Source: Galeopsis tetrahit (Eukaryota; Streptophyta; Magnoliopsida; Lamiales; Lamiaceae). Taken from it: a DNA stretch of 64,000 nt. Every line of letters starts with the position of its first letter. The stretch's first letter is position 1. Under the pieces are notes generated by a model. The model did not search any database. It was not told where the DNA came from and saw only the letters and a program-made list of their open reading frames with translations. Below are positions 11,166-23,030 of this stretch, in pieces. Position numbers and translations under genes: made by a program. The stretch is taken from NCBI GenBank assembly GCA_963675135.1, contig OY776130.1, forward strand, positions 22,498,001 through 22,562,000, written 5' to 3'.

Positions 11166-14161
11166 AGTGTTTTATTTCCTCTGACAATAACTATTTTCTA
11201 GGTAAATTTTCTTCTTTCCCCTGACACTTAGACATCAGGATATATATATTTTTAAAAAAAAAAAAAAAAGATTCTAACCAAGTAGTAGAATTCAGTTTTC
11301 ATGTTTTACTCCAATAATTTATTTATCCTAGTCTTTTCTTTTAAGAAGATGAATATTATAAATGATTTGAAAACATCAAAATAATTTACTATCAACCATT
11401 TCAAGTAAATGGTAGGCTTCGTCTTTTAGTATAAATTTTATTCCAAAGTTCATTGAAGAATAATCTAAAATGAGAATTTTGAGGAATAATATTGGGAAAC
11501 TCTGTCTGCCGCAGCAAGCCGTGATAACCTCAAGGTATGTATATTTTCACTAAATATTCAAAGAAGTATAAGTGAAGTTTTAAAATACTGGAAATTTATT
11601 AAAGAAGTTATGTTCGCATCTTTTATGAAAAGTTATGCAAAGAAAGAAATTATTTAGTGATGCAATGATTTATTATGAAGTTTATTTCCAGTATTTATGA
11701 AACTAAGCTTTTATGGTGTGAGATGTGTTCATGAAAGTTATGTTTATGAAAAATCATTTACACAGTTTCTTGTGATGTAAAACATCATTTATGAGAAATT
11801 TTGCATTTAAAGAAAAGATTAAATGATTTTACATCCCGGAATTTCACTGCTCACATAATATTTACTTAGAAATGATACATGTATTTTGGGACTATAAGAT
11901 GGACTTTATGGGCATTGGCTTGAACTACTTATCTGATTAGAAGATTTCAATGGCATTTGATGATCAAAACCATATAGGTACTGAGTATCACCTAAACCTT
12001 AGGTTATTATTTTTCCAAAACATGCTGTCACTGCAAATGATGTTCTATTGTTAAGTTGTTAACCGTGGCAGCGTGTGCTCGTGAATGCGATCACATGAGT
12101 ATGCTAGTAGTAGTGCGTCTATTGTGGGAGAATCTTGGCGATTCCCTCCATGTGAGTTAAATAATTATACACGAACTTGCAATTATATGTTTCCACTTTT
12201 AGTTTTATTAAGTTATGATGCGTACAAGACAACAATGAACCCGACCTAGTGTGCAACTGTGCAAGATCATTAAAGACCACTAGGATAGGAATGACAAACA
12301 CTATAATACATCTTCACGAGTACTAGAAGTGTCAAAATAATTATTTATCACTATAGAATTTCATTGCACAAACTGTATGTTGCCTTAAATTACCTATTAT
12401 ATAAACTGATTAGGGATTGAACAAATGAGGAAACTACTTAGGAAGAACGAAACATCTAGACTTTGGGAAAAAAAAATATCACAACCGGAAGAGGTTAGTG
12501 AAAGGCGGCGTAGAAGGAAAAACATTAAACGTGGGTATTCCTTCCTAAAATACGATAAGTATTAAGTATCTCGATAACTGTAGTTATAAGGTGAAATTAG
12601 CTTCATGTCTTTAAGATGAAAGACTTAAATGAAGTTTTTGGGTATGATAAGAACTAAGTAACAAATTCTAGAAACCCAAGTTGACACTCAGATTACCCTA
12701 GCCATCGGAAGTTGTGAAAGAAACAATTCTCATATATTCAACGTAATATCTTCAAGACTAAAAGGTGTCGTATATATAAATCTATTTCTGCAGAAGGCCC
12801 AAATTTAATTTAGCAATCTAACTAAGGCCCACGACCCAAAACATGAAGTGAAAGAAATAACGTATGTTCAATAAATGCTCAGGTTGTCACTTGTTTTCTC
12901 CTTTTGTAAACTTCTGTAATTGGTGGCCGTATAATCTCATCAGGGTATAAAATGGTTGACTAAGAATAAGAAAATGATATATGTTCTGACCAAAAGGTAG
13001 ATCTTAAGGAATGTATTGGCACTAATTCATTCCTCTCAAAAATTAAATCTGTTTGGGACTGCCAATAGTAAAAATACTGGAAGCTAAGGGTACCTGATGG
13101 ATATTGATTCGCCTCTTATAATTATTATTATTATTATTATTATTATGGCTTTTAATCTAAGTTCTTGAATAAATTGCCCACAAACTTACATAGGGCTTAA
13201 GTTAGAATTATGTTTTGAGTCGATTTAAATAGGATTTTAATTCCTTAGAGTTATATAAGATCATTGAAGTGTAGCAGCTTCGATAGTGGCAACAATTATC
13301 CTTTTGGGAAGATAGTTATCTCTTCGGTTTCTTTGATGAGCCTCCTTTGAGGATTATCTATATAATTTATATAGCTATTGTTCAGATATATCATATAAAT
13401 AGTTTAATTAGAGACTTACCAACCACAAGTAGCTACCTTGACAAGAAGTCATAAACTAAATTACCAACCATAAGGAGCTATCTTGATGTATTCCCTAAAG
13501 ATTTAAATAAGTTCCTCTGAATTACGAAGAGTTTAATATTAACTTGTTATCAAGAGTTGCGCCAATATCTATAGTGTATTACATGATGACACTAAAAGAA
13601 TTGCAAGAAAAGTAGGAGAGTCTATGGAGTTTAAAGTTATGATTATTATGCTGCTAATATGCAATACATCTTCTTAGGTGATGTTTAATTATAAAATGTT
13701 GTATTCATTAATACTTGGAAAGTTTAGAAAGCATATAATTAGAGACAAGATAAAAATATTCAAACGAAATACTGTATGTATTAAAGATTAGATAAAATGG
13801 TGTTAAGATCGCTGTAAATTAGAAATTTATCTCAATGATATGGTTTGAAAGAGACAATATATGTGTTTTGAAATTAACCAGAATATATTTAATATTGTGT
13901 GTATTGATGACACTAAAAATTGCAAGATAATTTCAAGGTATGTAGCTTGTTGGGAATTAGCCGTTTATTTGCAAAATTCGTACTAATTGTGACATTTCTA
14001 GCAAGACGAGATATTTATTTAGATGCTAGAGAAGAACTCCTAGGTGCTAAAGTCAAAATTAGTATTTATTACATATTCTGACCATTCCAAAGGGAATATA
14101 GATGATTATTTTTAACTTCTAAAGAAATTTTATTCATCTTTAGAAAAAGAATAGCTAGGTG
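11166..14161 (+). other. Gypsy internal region, decayed, first part
   Basis: No intact ORF is present. Around 13480 a short frame reads DVFPKDLNK, similar to the segment just ahead of the RT domain in chromovirus pol, soon ended by a stop. An (ATT)n microsatellite lies at 13118-13146. The remainder is AT-rich with scattered stops. It is read as heavily mutated gag-pol or non-coding filler of a non-autonomous element. Confidence 0.45.
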
Positions 14162-14166
14162 TAAGG

Positions 14167-14379
14167 TATAGAGAAACAATGAATGGAGAAATAATTATTT
14201 CATTGAATGATTGTAAAGAATACATGAGAGGAGTATTTATAGATACAAAACATATCTACTATATATATCTAATTTAAGGAAATAACTCTATCTAAGGAAA
14301 ATAAAGATTTACAAGATATATAAAATATATTATACAAGATATATACAATATCTCTTAATATATTTATATATGACTAATA
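14167..14379 (-). repeat. LTR (3' copy) of the small copia element
   Basis: Direct copy of 15826-16038, starting tatagagaaac and ending tgactaata in plus-strand reading. On the minus strand the PPT abuts its right edge. Confidence 0.88.
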
Positions 14380-14386
14380 CGCCCCC

Positions 14387-15045
14387 TCAAGATGGAGCAC
14401 CGTAGGAGAGTCCAATCTTGATTATAAGTGGTTGTAGGCGAGAACGAGAAAATGACTTGATAAGAGCATCAACAAGTTGATCCACATACGAAACATGTGA
14501 AACTCGAAGTTGAGGGTCGGGTACGAAAAATTGGGCAGTAGGGGGTGTACTTAGTAAGTTTGGAGTGGGTTGATCGAGACCGTGGGTGGATTTGAGGGGC
14601 GGGGTGTATTTAGTGGATTATGGGGTGTATACAGCAGTGTGGTAGGGGATCTGGTGGTGGTGTATTTAGTGAGCTGGGGGTGCAGCAACGCGTGATGATG
14701 GGCCGGGGGTGGATTAGGCGAGACAGGGGGTATAGGTAACAAGTTTGGTAAAGGGGTTGGGTTCTCGTCGGGAGTTGGCATAATTTGGGGAGGGGGTGTA
14801 TTTGTAAAAGTTGGGGGTGGGGTAGGGACAGTAGGTAAGTGAGGGGTTTGATTAATTAGAGTGGGCAGCAGAAATAATATGACAGTAAGGTTTTGTTGTA
14901 GGCAGGGGGTGTTTTTACTAGAACTGCGGGTGTGGTTACTTGGGGAGTTTGCATGGACTTCCATGGATGGAGATTTTGGAGAAGAAAGCTTCTCGTGAGT
15001 GCACGGTTGTTTTAAGCAAAATTGGTTACCGTGAGAGGGTTGCAA
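14387..15045 (-). pseudogene. Copia pol remnant: INT-RT linker fused to RNase H tail
   Basis: The minus-strand frame from 15045 to 14551 is a proline/threonine-rich stretch (for example PTVPTPPPTFTNTPPP and PNPPPAHHHALLHP), resembling the low-complexity linker between integrase and RT domains in copia polyproteins. After a stop and frame change, 14526-14387 reads LRVSHVSYVDQLVDALIK and ends IIKIGLSYGAPS with a TGA overlapping the PPT. That resembles the C-terminal end of copia RNase H, where it abuts the PPT. RT and most of RNase H are missing between them, so the element arose by internal deletion. It makes no functional polyprotein. The family assignment is by motif resemblance only. Confidence 0.6.
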
Positions 15046-15054
15046 CCGTGAGTT

Positions 15055-15780
15055 TTGATCGGTGTTGGGTGTCGAGCAACGGTTAAGGGTGGTAGTCGGG
15101 AGTTTGGACGGCGCTGGACGTCGAGCAACGACTACAGAGGAGGGTTTCGGATCAAGGCGTTAGCCGTACGACTCGTTGATGTTGGGGTAATTGTGGGTTT
15201 TGTACGACAAGAACATCGAACAACAATTACGGGGAAGAAGAAACGTGTCTTCTTGAGGTTGGGGTAATCGTGAGTTTTGTACGACAAGAACGTCGAACAA
15301 CGATTACGGGAAAGAAGAAACTTGTCTTCTTGAGGTTGGGGTAATTGTGGATTTTGTACGATAAGAACATCGAGCAACAATTACGGGGAAGAAGAAACGT
15401 GTTTTCTTGAGGTTGGGGTAATCGTGAGTTTTGTACGACAAGAACGTTGAACAACAATTACGGGGAGGAAGAAACTTGTCTTCTTGAGGTTGGGGTAATC
15501 GTGAGGTTTGTACGACCAGAACGTCGAACAACGATTACAGATTACAAGGAGGAAGAAACTTGTCTTCTTGAGGTTGGGGTAATCGTGAGTTTTGTACAAC
15601 AAGAACGTCGAACAACGATTATGGGGAAGAAGAAACTTGTCTTCTTGAGGTTGGGGTAATCGTGAGTTTTGTACGACAAGAACGTCGAACAACGATTACG
15701 GGGAAGAAGAAACTTGTCTTCATGAGGTTGGGGTAATCGTGGGTTTTGTACGACGAAAAACGTCGAACAACGATTACGAG
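15055..15780. repeat. 77-bp tandem array, eight regular units
   Basis: Units start at 15181, 15258, 15335, 15412, 15489, 15573, 15650 and 15727. The spacing is 77 bases except 84 once, where attacag is duplicated. Degenerate half-units precede at 15055-15180. Each unit contains GTAATCGT ... ACGATTAC inverted arms about 30 bases apart and the phrases ttgtacgacaagaacgtcg and gaagaagaaac. Overlapping open frames on both strands come from the repeat. The array lies just downstream of the PBS in the small copia element. Confidence 0.92.
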
Positions 15781-15825
15781 GGTTTGTGTGGGATCGAGGC
15801 GTGAGCCGAGAGGCTCTTGATACCA

Positions 15826-16038
15826 TATAGAGAAACAATGAATGGAGAAATAATTATTTCATTGAATGATTGTAAAGAATACATGAGAGGAGTATTTATA
15901 GATACAAAACATATCTACTATATATATCTAATTTAAGGAAATAACTCCATCTAAGGAAAATAAAGATTTACAAGATATATAAAATATATTATACAAGATA
16001 TATACAATATCTCTTAATATATTTATATATGACTAATA
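15826..16038 (-). repeat. LTR (5' copy) of the small copia element
   Basis: On the minus strand this is the 5' LTR, immediately followed by the TGGTATCAAGAG primer-binding site. Its plus-strand right edge abuts the TAAGG duplication. Confidence 0.88.
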
Positions 16039-16043
16039 TAAGG

Positions 16044-16512
16044 TGTACCTGGCAACAAGACTTGAATAAAAAAATACACTCAAATTGGCACATACACTGC
16101 CTCCAGGAGAGACGGATATACACAACGTAACGTCTAAAAGAAAACTTTTAGTGAGAATTGATTAAATGAATCTACCCTTTAAATTCTCGGAAAGAATTAT
16201 GGTATAATGTGTCGATGGACTTTGCCACCATAGAATGTAAGTTTTTGACATATAGAGAACTAATAGTACAAAATTAGAGACTTTGAAATAAGTTAAGATT
16301 TGACATTTGAGATGTACTTGTGACTATTCGGAAGAAAATATTTACACTGTAAAAGTCTGAGATATTCTGAAGCCTTAATCTAGTGGAGTGAGTATGATGA
16401 AGATGAAATTCCTTGAGAACGAGAGGATAAGATCTCGATTAACTGTCCACAATGCTTGGTGAAATGAGCAGGGGAAATTTCGGGGACGAAATTTATTTTA
16501 AGGAGGGTAGAA
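16044..16512 (+). other. Gypsy internal region, second part, with polypurine tract
   Basis: Non-coding remainder after the small copia insertion. It ends with ggggacgaaatttattt, then the purine-rich aaggagggtagaa (16499-16512) directly before TGTAATGCCCC. This lead-in is characteristic of the 3' end of chromovirus-type gypsy elements. Confidence 0.65.
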
Positions 16513-17268
16513 TGTAATGCCCCAAAACCATTAGTGCATATTTATAATTCTTAAAATATATTTTAATGGTCTATTGAATTATTTTGCTAACTCAATTTTT
16601 AGTACTATGAAGAAATATATTTTCAGGGAATGGGAACGAGCTATTTGGATTCGGCTGCACTCCTAGCACATAAGAAAGAAAGAAATGAAGTACTAGGTTT
16701 GATGAATATTTTATAAGTATCTAAATAAAATAAATCTAAATGAATAACTTTAAAACCTTAATATGAAATATGGATATTGATACATTAATTTGCCTGGTCT
16801 ATATAATGTTGTCTTATCTGATATAATTTTCTAGTATTACTCATTTTTCTTAATTTAATATTTAGATTAGATTAATGTTTGTAAGTTCACTTCTCTTTTA
16901 TAATAAACCCAAATATATGATCAATTTGAATTAGTGTTTTGACAATTTGCTTCTCTTATACACCCAAATGGGATATATGTTAATCAGTGAATTGGTTTAT
17001 TAAACCCAAAATCAACGCGGCCATTTTATTTTATTTTTCTTAGCTTACTCATTTTATTTTTGAGTCCAATTACATGACCCATTTAAATCGATCGGTAATC
17101 CATTACTTTTATTTGCTAAGCCAAAAAATAAAAGATATTAACCATATTAAATAAAATTCATAAGTAAAATATTATAAACTAATAAGGTTATTTAGGTAAG
17201 TCCACCCAAATATGATGTAGGTATAGGAAATGGAGTATTATGCATATATATATACTAGTGCACAACCC

Positions 17269-17285
17269 GCATAATATGCGGGAAT
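17269..17285 (-). other. Helitron 3'-terminal hairpin (outer)
   Basis: cccgcataatatgcggg can pair as an 8-bp stem. On the minus strand it is followed by TTGTGCA and CTAG, the CTRR-type Helitron terminus, at 17255-17258. Confidence 0.75.
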
Positions 17286-17289
17286 AATT

Positions 17290-18830
17290 AAAATAAAAAA
17301 CATAAAAAGGAAGAAAATTGAAGAAAAAAAAAATTTAACACGTACAATACAAATAAAACAAAAAATTACACTATTTAAAAAAATATACAAAAAAAATATA
17401 TAAAATTACATTGTTTAAAAAATTGTGCAAACCCATTTTCATCAATCTGAGCAGCAAGTTATATATCACATTTTGTGATGACAATCCTCGACCTCGACGA
17501 ACTAAGTTTTGATTAATTAGAAATTCTGATCAAGTTTAATTTGGAGCAAATACTATTCTTAATAAAACTTCAAATGATTGGAGCAATTTCTCAATGGTGG
17601 GCAAAACCATTAAATAAATTAGGCACTGCTCTATAAACACGTATTCTTAATAAAGATCCAAATATATGTATTAAAGATATATCAAAATTAGTTATATAGT
17701 AATTATAAAAAAAATTATTATATTGAATCTACATAAATCCAAAAATTACAAAAAGATTATGATATACTAATCTACATAAACTCAAAAAAGTAAAAATAAA
17801 ATATTATGATACTAAATCTATTTAGTTGCTGATCCACAAACATATTCTGTCAGACAAATAAAGTGCAGTGAAGAGATAGTTCTTAGTATTAAAAAAAATG
17901 TAAATATACAATTAAAATAGGAAAAGCTAAAAGGAGCCTAGTAAAAAAGTTATCTAAAAAAATTACAAAATGCAAATAAACATAAAATTGTCTTAATCAA
18001 CACGTTCATGTCTTCAATTAGGAATTGATGATTTGATTTAACAAAATACTCCCTCAAATATTTTCGCACTGGTTTTGGAGCATTGGGTCGGTGAATTTAT
18101 TCTTTTCTGTACGAAAATAAACAATAAGAAGATGATTCCATAATTCTACACAAAGTATATGGATTGGAATGAATCTCAAATCATCCCATCCCTAAATATC
18201 TCATCTACAATATTCTAGAATTATAGTAAGAAATGAAACTTTACCAATAAAATAATTGTGATGACGGTTGTCGACTTCTTATGCTTAATAATAAACAATA
18301 ATATAGTATTTAATTATATATCAAAATGAGTTATAAGAAGAATGAAACTTTACCTATAAAATAGTTGTGGTGACGGCTCTCGACTTCCGACGAATCCTGA
18401 TCGAGTTTCGTCGAATCCTGATCGAGTTTCGTGCTTGATAGGAATTCTGCTTCCGACGAATCCTGATCGAGTTTCGTCCTTGATAGGAATTCTGATCGAG
18501 TTTCGTGCGTTTAATAAACAATAGAGTATTTAATTATATATAAAAGAAATGAGTTACATATTTTGAATAAAGAACTCTCTAAATCATTGTAGCAATTCGT
18601 CAAACAAATAAATGAATTAAAAATTAGGCATAAACTTGGTACTACGTATAATTTGAACCGTAATACAATAAATTAAAGTTATAAACAAATGATATAATGA
18701 GAGATATTATGGTTCGATCTGGGACAATTAACAGTCGAGATTTCAAAGTTTTGTCTCTAGTGCAGTAAAAATAATAATATTTCAAAGATTTCATGCAGGT
18801 TTTCGCGACATTATTTTTCACGTACCTTTT
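17290..18830. other. Helitron 3' segment with GATCGAGTTTCGT minisatellite
   Basis: AT-rich DNA without ORFs. At about 18378-18512 there are four tandem copies of a motif near cctgatcgagtttcgt, some preceded by ttgataggaattctg. A 19-base phrase, ttttgtctctagtgcagta, occurs at 18749 and again at 18828, where it overlaps the inner Helitron end. Confidence 0.55.
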
Positions 18831-18834
18831 TGTC

Positions 18835-18864
18835 TCTAGTGCAGTACCCGCGTATTACGCGGGA
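18835..18864 (-). other. Helitron 3'-terminal hairpin (inner)
   Basis: cccgcgtattacgcggg (18848-18864) pairs. On the minus strand it is followed by TACTGCA and CTAG (18835-18838). The base after CTAG is A, not the T expected at a Helitron insertion, so this end is internal. Compare the outer end at 17255. Confidence 0.6.
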
Positions 18865-20139
18865 TTAAATAAAATTCAAACACTTTATTTAAAATAATTA
18901 ATTTAAATTAATCATAGTAATTTTTTAATTTATATGTATAATAACACTAACTTATTATCAACATTAATTATAAACTATTTAAAAGAAAAATTAAAAAGGT
19001 AATAAATAAAAAGATTAATATTTGGAGTAATTTGTGATATTATATATAAAAAATTTGCTAATTCATAATATCATGAATTATTGAAATGTAATAGATTAAT
19101 TAAATTGATTTGAGCAATGTACTTTTAAATAATATTTTATTAAAATTATCTTCAACTTTCTTTAATTTTTTATAAAGTTATTACCATGCACATATTTTAG
19201 TTTTATGTTTCTTTAGAAAATTTACATAATAAATTTAGGATCATAGAAATTGTAAATTTCAACAATTATACAAATTCAATAGGACAACTAATGTCTTTTC
19301 TTCTCATTGTTAATAACTCGATAATTAAAAATTTGGAAGCTACAAATAATAACAGTTAAACCAAGGAAAAAAAAAAAGTTCACAGAGAAATGTAGAAATT
19401 ACAAATAATACTCAGTAACAATTAAATCAATAAAAAAAGAACATAGACCAGGTTTAAGAGAGACCATATCTCCAGCTGCAATCTTCACAATCAATTAATC
19501 TGAAATCTCCAGCTGCAATCTTCACAATCAATTAATCTGAAAATTGAAACTGGAAAGAAAAATAAGATTTTGAAATATAATGTCATATATATTGAATCAC
19601 AAAAATTAAATATAAATTGAGAGAATGTTAACGCACCAAACTCTCTATCCAATCTTTCGTTACCATCATGTTTGATTAGCATCATCATCTTTGAATAGGC
19701 TGCATATAATGAAAAATAAAATAAAAAATATTGCTTCACGGCATATTTAAAATTGTTGTTATTATTGCCCACGTAGACATTATTGAATATAAATATAATA
19801 TGCCAAATTATTACATTAAATACAGGAAATTACATCTAATAATCATACTGAGTACAACAAAATAGACATAACTCTATCAATATCTGTAAATTCGTAATAT
19901 ATTAAATAACCCATTAAATGTAAAAAAATACAACATAACATTCATTAATATTGTTAAACAATTTTTATCCTCTCTCTACCGTCTTCCTACCTACCTTTGA
20001 CGTTCATATTTTTAATGTTCTCCCCAAAATTTTAAATATGGACCTTTAATACATAATAACAACAATTTATTAAACAATGTAACATTAATGGTAATGTGTA
20101 TTAATTATAATTGAAAAAATAGAATAATTGAGGACATAC
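18865..20139. other. Helitron interior, no recognised gene
   Basis: AT-rich. An exact tandem duplication of a stretch reading atctccagctgcaatc...taatctgaaa (34 bases) lies at about 19470-19540. A minus-strand exon-like segment at about 19645-19700 (reading KMMMLIKHDGNERLDREF, preceded by an AG) is not recognised and could be another captured exon or a downstream exon of the RPA gene. Confidence 0.4.
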
Positions 20140-21054
20140 CATTTGTCTTGAACAATCATTTCCAGCTTTTTTTTCAACTTACCATGGACACTTACTGTGT
20201 TCACGTCAAAAATATGAACAACACATGCCATTACATCTAAAAAAACAGCAGTGAAACATCATAATGAAAATCAATCCAAATAAAAAAAAACGTTAACAAC
20301 AATTGGGATCCATTACATAAGTTGTTGATTACTTTGATAATAAAATTAAGAGTGTATTGAGGTTACCTTGCAGAATTCTATCCTCATACTCAGATTGCGA
20401 CCTTATATCAGGAAATAAAATCGAACAGGTGGTGTTGCTTGAAATGGAGAAGACCTTCTCATTTCTGTGTTGTGATGGAAAGTAAGTTTGTAAGGGTGTT
20501 TGGTAGTCAATATATGTCCCAAAGGCTTTTCTACACCAAAGTTGTATAAATTGTACGTGACCCCTTCTCTTACGATATTTTCATATCGTTTTATTAGGTA
20601 CTTAACTACAGTTGCCTGGATTTTGGTGCCCTACATACAAATATAAAATTGCATTAGATGTAAAATAAAGTAATGAGGTTCAATAAAATGAGTTTAAGTA
20701 ATGAAGTGTTGAAAGAGATATGTTAAAATAGAGAATTTCAGTAAATATAGATTTTATGAAAATAGTGCAATGCTGCGAATTCCCGAAGAAAAAAATGTGT
20801 ACTGCAGTGCTGCGAATTTCACAATAAAAAAACGTGGTGGATACACATGTGCTGAAAGAATACATATTAAATAATTAAATAATTTAAATATTATGAGCAC
20901 TTACTTGTTCATCAATGAGTAACATTTCTAAAAATTGCTTCGGATTGATACCATCAAAAGAGGGGACGATCCAACATCGCTGAACTTGAACCTTGACTCT
21001 CCAAGTTTCCTTTTCAGAGGTAATAATATGTAATGGGTCAAAATGTGATTCCAT
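20140..21054 (-). pseudogene. Helitron-associated RPA70-like single-strand DNA-binding protein
   Basis: Three exons with plausible splice sites. Exon 1 (21054-20905) starts at an ATG, reads WRVKVQVQRCWIVPSF and ends at GTAAGT. Exon 2 (20630-20367, after an ATGTAG acceptor) reads GTKIQATVVKYLIKRYENIV, EGVTYNLYNFGV and KHPYKLTFHHNTE, and ends at GTAACC. Exon 3 (20236-20140) reads DVMACVVHIFDVNTVSVHGK and ends at GTATGT. The pattern G-T-K-I-x-A, EG-x-x-Y-x-(L/I)-x-NF and YKLTF is that of an RPA1/DUF223 OB-fold, a family commonly carried by plant Helitrons and thought to bind single-stranded DNA in transposition. A 1-nt frameshift and TAA near the end of exon 2 break it, and later OB folds and the zinc finger were not found. 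Confidence 0.75.
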
Positions 21055-21552
21055 GTGAATGAATTATAGTTATGAAGAATGGTAGTGATGAGAATTTGTA
21101 TAATTGAAAAACAGTTTATTTGAGGAATGGTAGTGATGGGAACGTAATAAATTCCAGAGAAAGTAAGGAAAGGTGTAAAGGGTGTGAATTATTTGTTAAA
21201 AAATATGAGTGTTATTTATAGGGAAAACAGTTCCAGTAAATGGTGTTCAGTTAATAAAAAAACTGTTGTGTAATTAGATAAGATAAATGTGGTGGTTTTA
21301 TAACTTCTATTTGAAAACCAACTTTGTGAATAGTATGAATGAATAACCAATTTTTAGATAAGACAACAATTAGAATAATGGAAATAATTTACTATGAATA
21401 ATTAATTATTATTATTTAAATAAAGTGATTTATTAATTTTATAAGATTAACTGTTAAATTATATATGTGATTTAATTTTTGTCAGAGTATAAATTGTTTA
21501 ATGTTTTCCGTGAAATTCTGAATTCATTAAGTATGACATAGTATATATGAAC

Positions 21553-21695
21553 CTGAAAGAACACTTATGTCCAAAGAAATGAGTTGAGGGCTGCCATGTG
21601 CAATAACTATTACTCCAGCATCTCGGTTTGACCACAGCCACTAACATTTAGATGATGCAAGCAGGAGCCTGGAGTTGTTGGAATGAGTGCTGCAT
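21553..21695 (-). pseudogene. Captured F-box/LRR exon, copy 2 (frameshifted)
   Basis: Minus strand, bounded by AG at 21696 and GTTCAT at 21552. It reads HHLNVSGCG, then after a 1-nt frame change DAGVIVIAHGSPQLISLDIS. This matches the leucine-rich-repeat pattern (LNVSGC...I.D.G...IA.GC..L..LDIS) of plant F-box/LRR-repeat protein 4-like genes. It is a partial exon-sized copy duplicated in tandem with 21884-22023, including flanking intron-like DNA. Confidence 0.6.
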
Positions 21696-21883
21696 CTCAA
21701 ATCCTGAGAATATAACAGAAGAAATTTCATATAACAAATAAGGTCAACAATAGACCTTATTTTATAGTGTCTAATGTTTTATCCAATAATGTGAAATTAT
21801 GCATTGATTAAGTAATAGACAGTATATTTGAAACCTAAAGTACACTTATGTAAAAAAAAAAAAAAATGAGTTGAATTTAAAAC

Positions 21884-22023
21884 CTGAAGAACACTTATGT
21901 CCAAAGAAATGATTTGAGAGCTGCCTTTTGTAATAAGTATTACTCTAACATCTCCGATTTCTTCACAACCACTAACATTTAAATGATGCAAGCAGCCTTC
22001 AACTATTGCAATCAGTGCTGCAT
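21884..22023 (-). pseudogene. Captured F-box/LRR exon, copy 1
   Basis: Minus strand, 140 nt, open throughout: AALIAIVEG, HHLNVSGCEEIGDVRVI and SSQIISLDISVLQ, bounded by AG at 22024 and GTTTTA at 21883. The LRR pattern closely resembles a segment of plant F-box/LRR-repeat 4-like proteins, which act as substrate receptors of SCF ubiquitin ligases. Only one exon is present, without an F-box, so it is a captured fragment. It and copy 2 are tandem duplicates about 330 bases apart, with different damage in each. Confidence 0.65.
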
Positions 22024-22382
22024 CTAATGTTGATAATATTACAAAACAAATTTTAGATGTAAAATAAGATCAACAATAACAATAGACAGGTGTTCCAAGG
22101 AAAATGGTCATTGGCAAAATCATATATGACAAAAAAATGCGGAAATGGGATTGGAGACATCGCTTTTGAATTAGTAGCCATGGTTTCTAACAAACAAAAC
22201 ATAAACATTTAATGTTAATAACCCTATAAAACAATCAAGCAAACAATCAAGCTATTAAACATATAATTCCTTACAATTCTATTAAACATACAAACAACGT
22301 AATAATAAAAAGAATGGGAAGAAGAAACAAATACCCACCAAATTCGATGAACGAAAAATTAATAATAAAAAAAGGGAAGAAA

Positions 22383-23030
22383 TTCGGTAAAAAGGCATAA
22401 CAGATCGGGAAATTCTTGCTGGATTTTATCATTCCAATGTCGCTACAAAATTATAACAAAGTAATTCGGTAAAAAGGCATAACAGATCGGGGAAATTTAA
22501 TTAAAATAAACAGTGATAACACTAATTTGGAAATCAATAAGATTGAGTAAAAGAAATTACCCGGTATCAGCTTCGGCTCTAACGCGGATGAGGAGGGCAG
22601 TGTTTTTGCGGGCAAACATTGGACCCAGAACGACGTGTATATGCGGAGATAAAAAAAAATACATGAAACAAACATAATTTATTAGGGAACAGAAAAATAT
22701 AGACAGAAACAATGGAAAAAAACAGAAACAGATAAAAAATGATTTGGAAATCAATAAGATTGAGTAAAAGAACGCACCTGTACATCTTCGAAGACGCTGT
22801 TGAATAGATTTGCGAAGGAACCTACACTTTCAAACATGATTTATTGGGGAAGAGAAAAATATAGACAGAAACAATAGAAAAAAGAGTGAAACAGATGTAA
22901 CAGAGAAAAAATATAGACATAAACAGATCTGCCTTTGACTGCTCAGGTGGGGAAGAGAAAAATATAGACAAAAACAATGGAAAAAAGAGTGAAACAGATG
23001 TAACAGAGAAAAAATATAAACATAATTGTT
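22383..23030. repeat. Local direct repeats around the captured exons
   Basis: The phrase tcggtaaaaaggcataacag occurs at about 22384 and 22464. tttggaaatcaataagattg occurs at about 22526 and 22743, each time directly downstream (minus strand) of an exon-like segment. A block based on gaaaaatatagacagaaac recurs at about 22690, 22850 and 22955. They indicate repeated duplication within the Helitron's 5' half. 23031-23267 is purine-rich with no gene. Confidence 0.6.
22561..22650 (-). pseudogene. Captured thymidine kinase exon with altered P-loop
   Basis: Minus strand reading IHVVLGPMFARKNTALLIRV then RAEADTG, ending at a GTAATT splice donor. Thymidine kinases of the TK1 type begin with a beta-strand followed by the ATP-binding P-loop GPMF(A/S)GKT and then TxLLRR. 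Here the P-loop reads GPMFARKN: the glycine before lysine and the threonine after it are replaced, so nucleotide binding would be lost. Later exons (lasso, Zn sites) are absent. A second exon-like segment, MFESVGSFANLFNSVFEDVQ (22837-22778), ends at GTGCGT and shares its downstream intron sequence; it is not recognised. Confidence 0.6.

Larger units (their letters stand above)
14167..16038 (-). mobile_element. Small internally deleted copia element with 213-bp LTRs
   Basis: Two direct LTRs (14167-14379 and 15826-16038) differ at one position noticed (aactct/aactcc). They are flanked by a 5-bp duplication TAAGG (14162-14166 and 16039-16043). On the minus strand the right LTR is 5': it is followed by PBS TGGTATCAAGAGCC (15812-15825). 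The left LTR is preceded by the PPT TTGAGGGGGCG (14380-14390). LTR ends read TA...TA instead of TG...CA. The interior (about 1.45 kb) keeps a pol remnant and a 77-bp repeat array, so this is a deletion derivative that moved recently, presumably using proteins supplied by intact relatives. Confidence 0.88.

Noticed and set aside
15181..15780. Regular repeat array that superficially resembles a CRISPR array
   Set aside because: Units are contiguous 77-bp tandem copies with no unique spacers, and the setting is a plant retroelement.
15132..15838. Series of overlapping open frames on the minus strand, plus two on the plus strand
   Set aside because: They are successive phases of the 77-bp tandem array and have no independent coding support.
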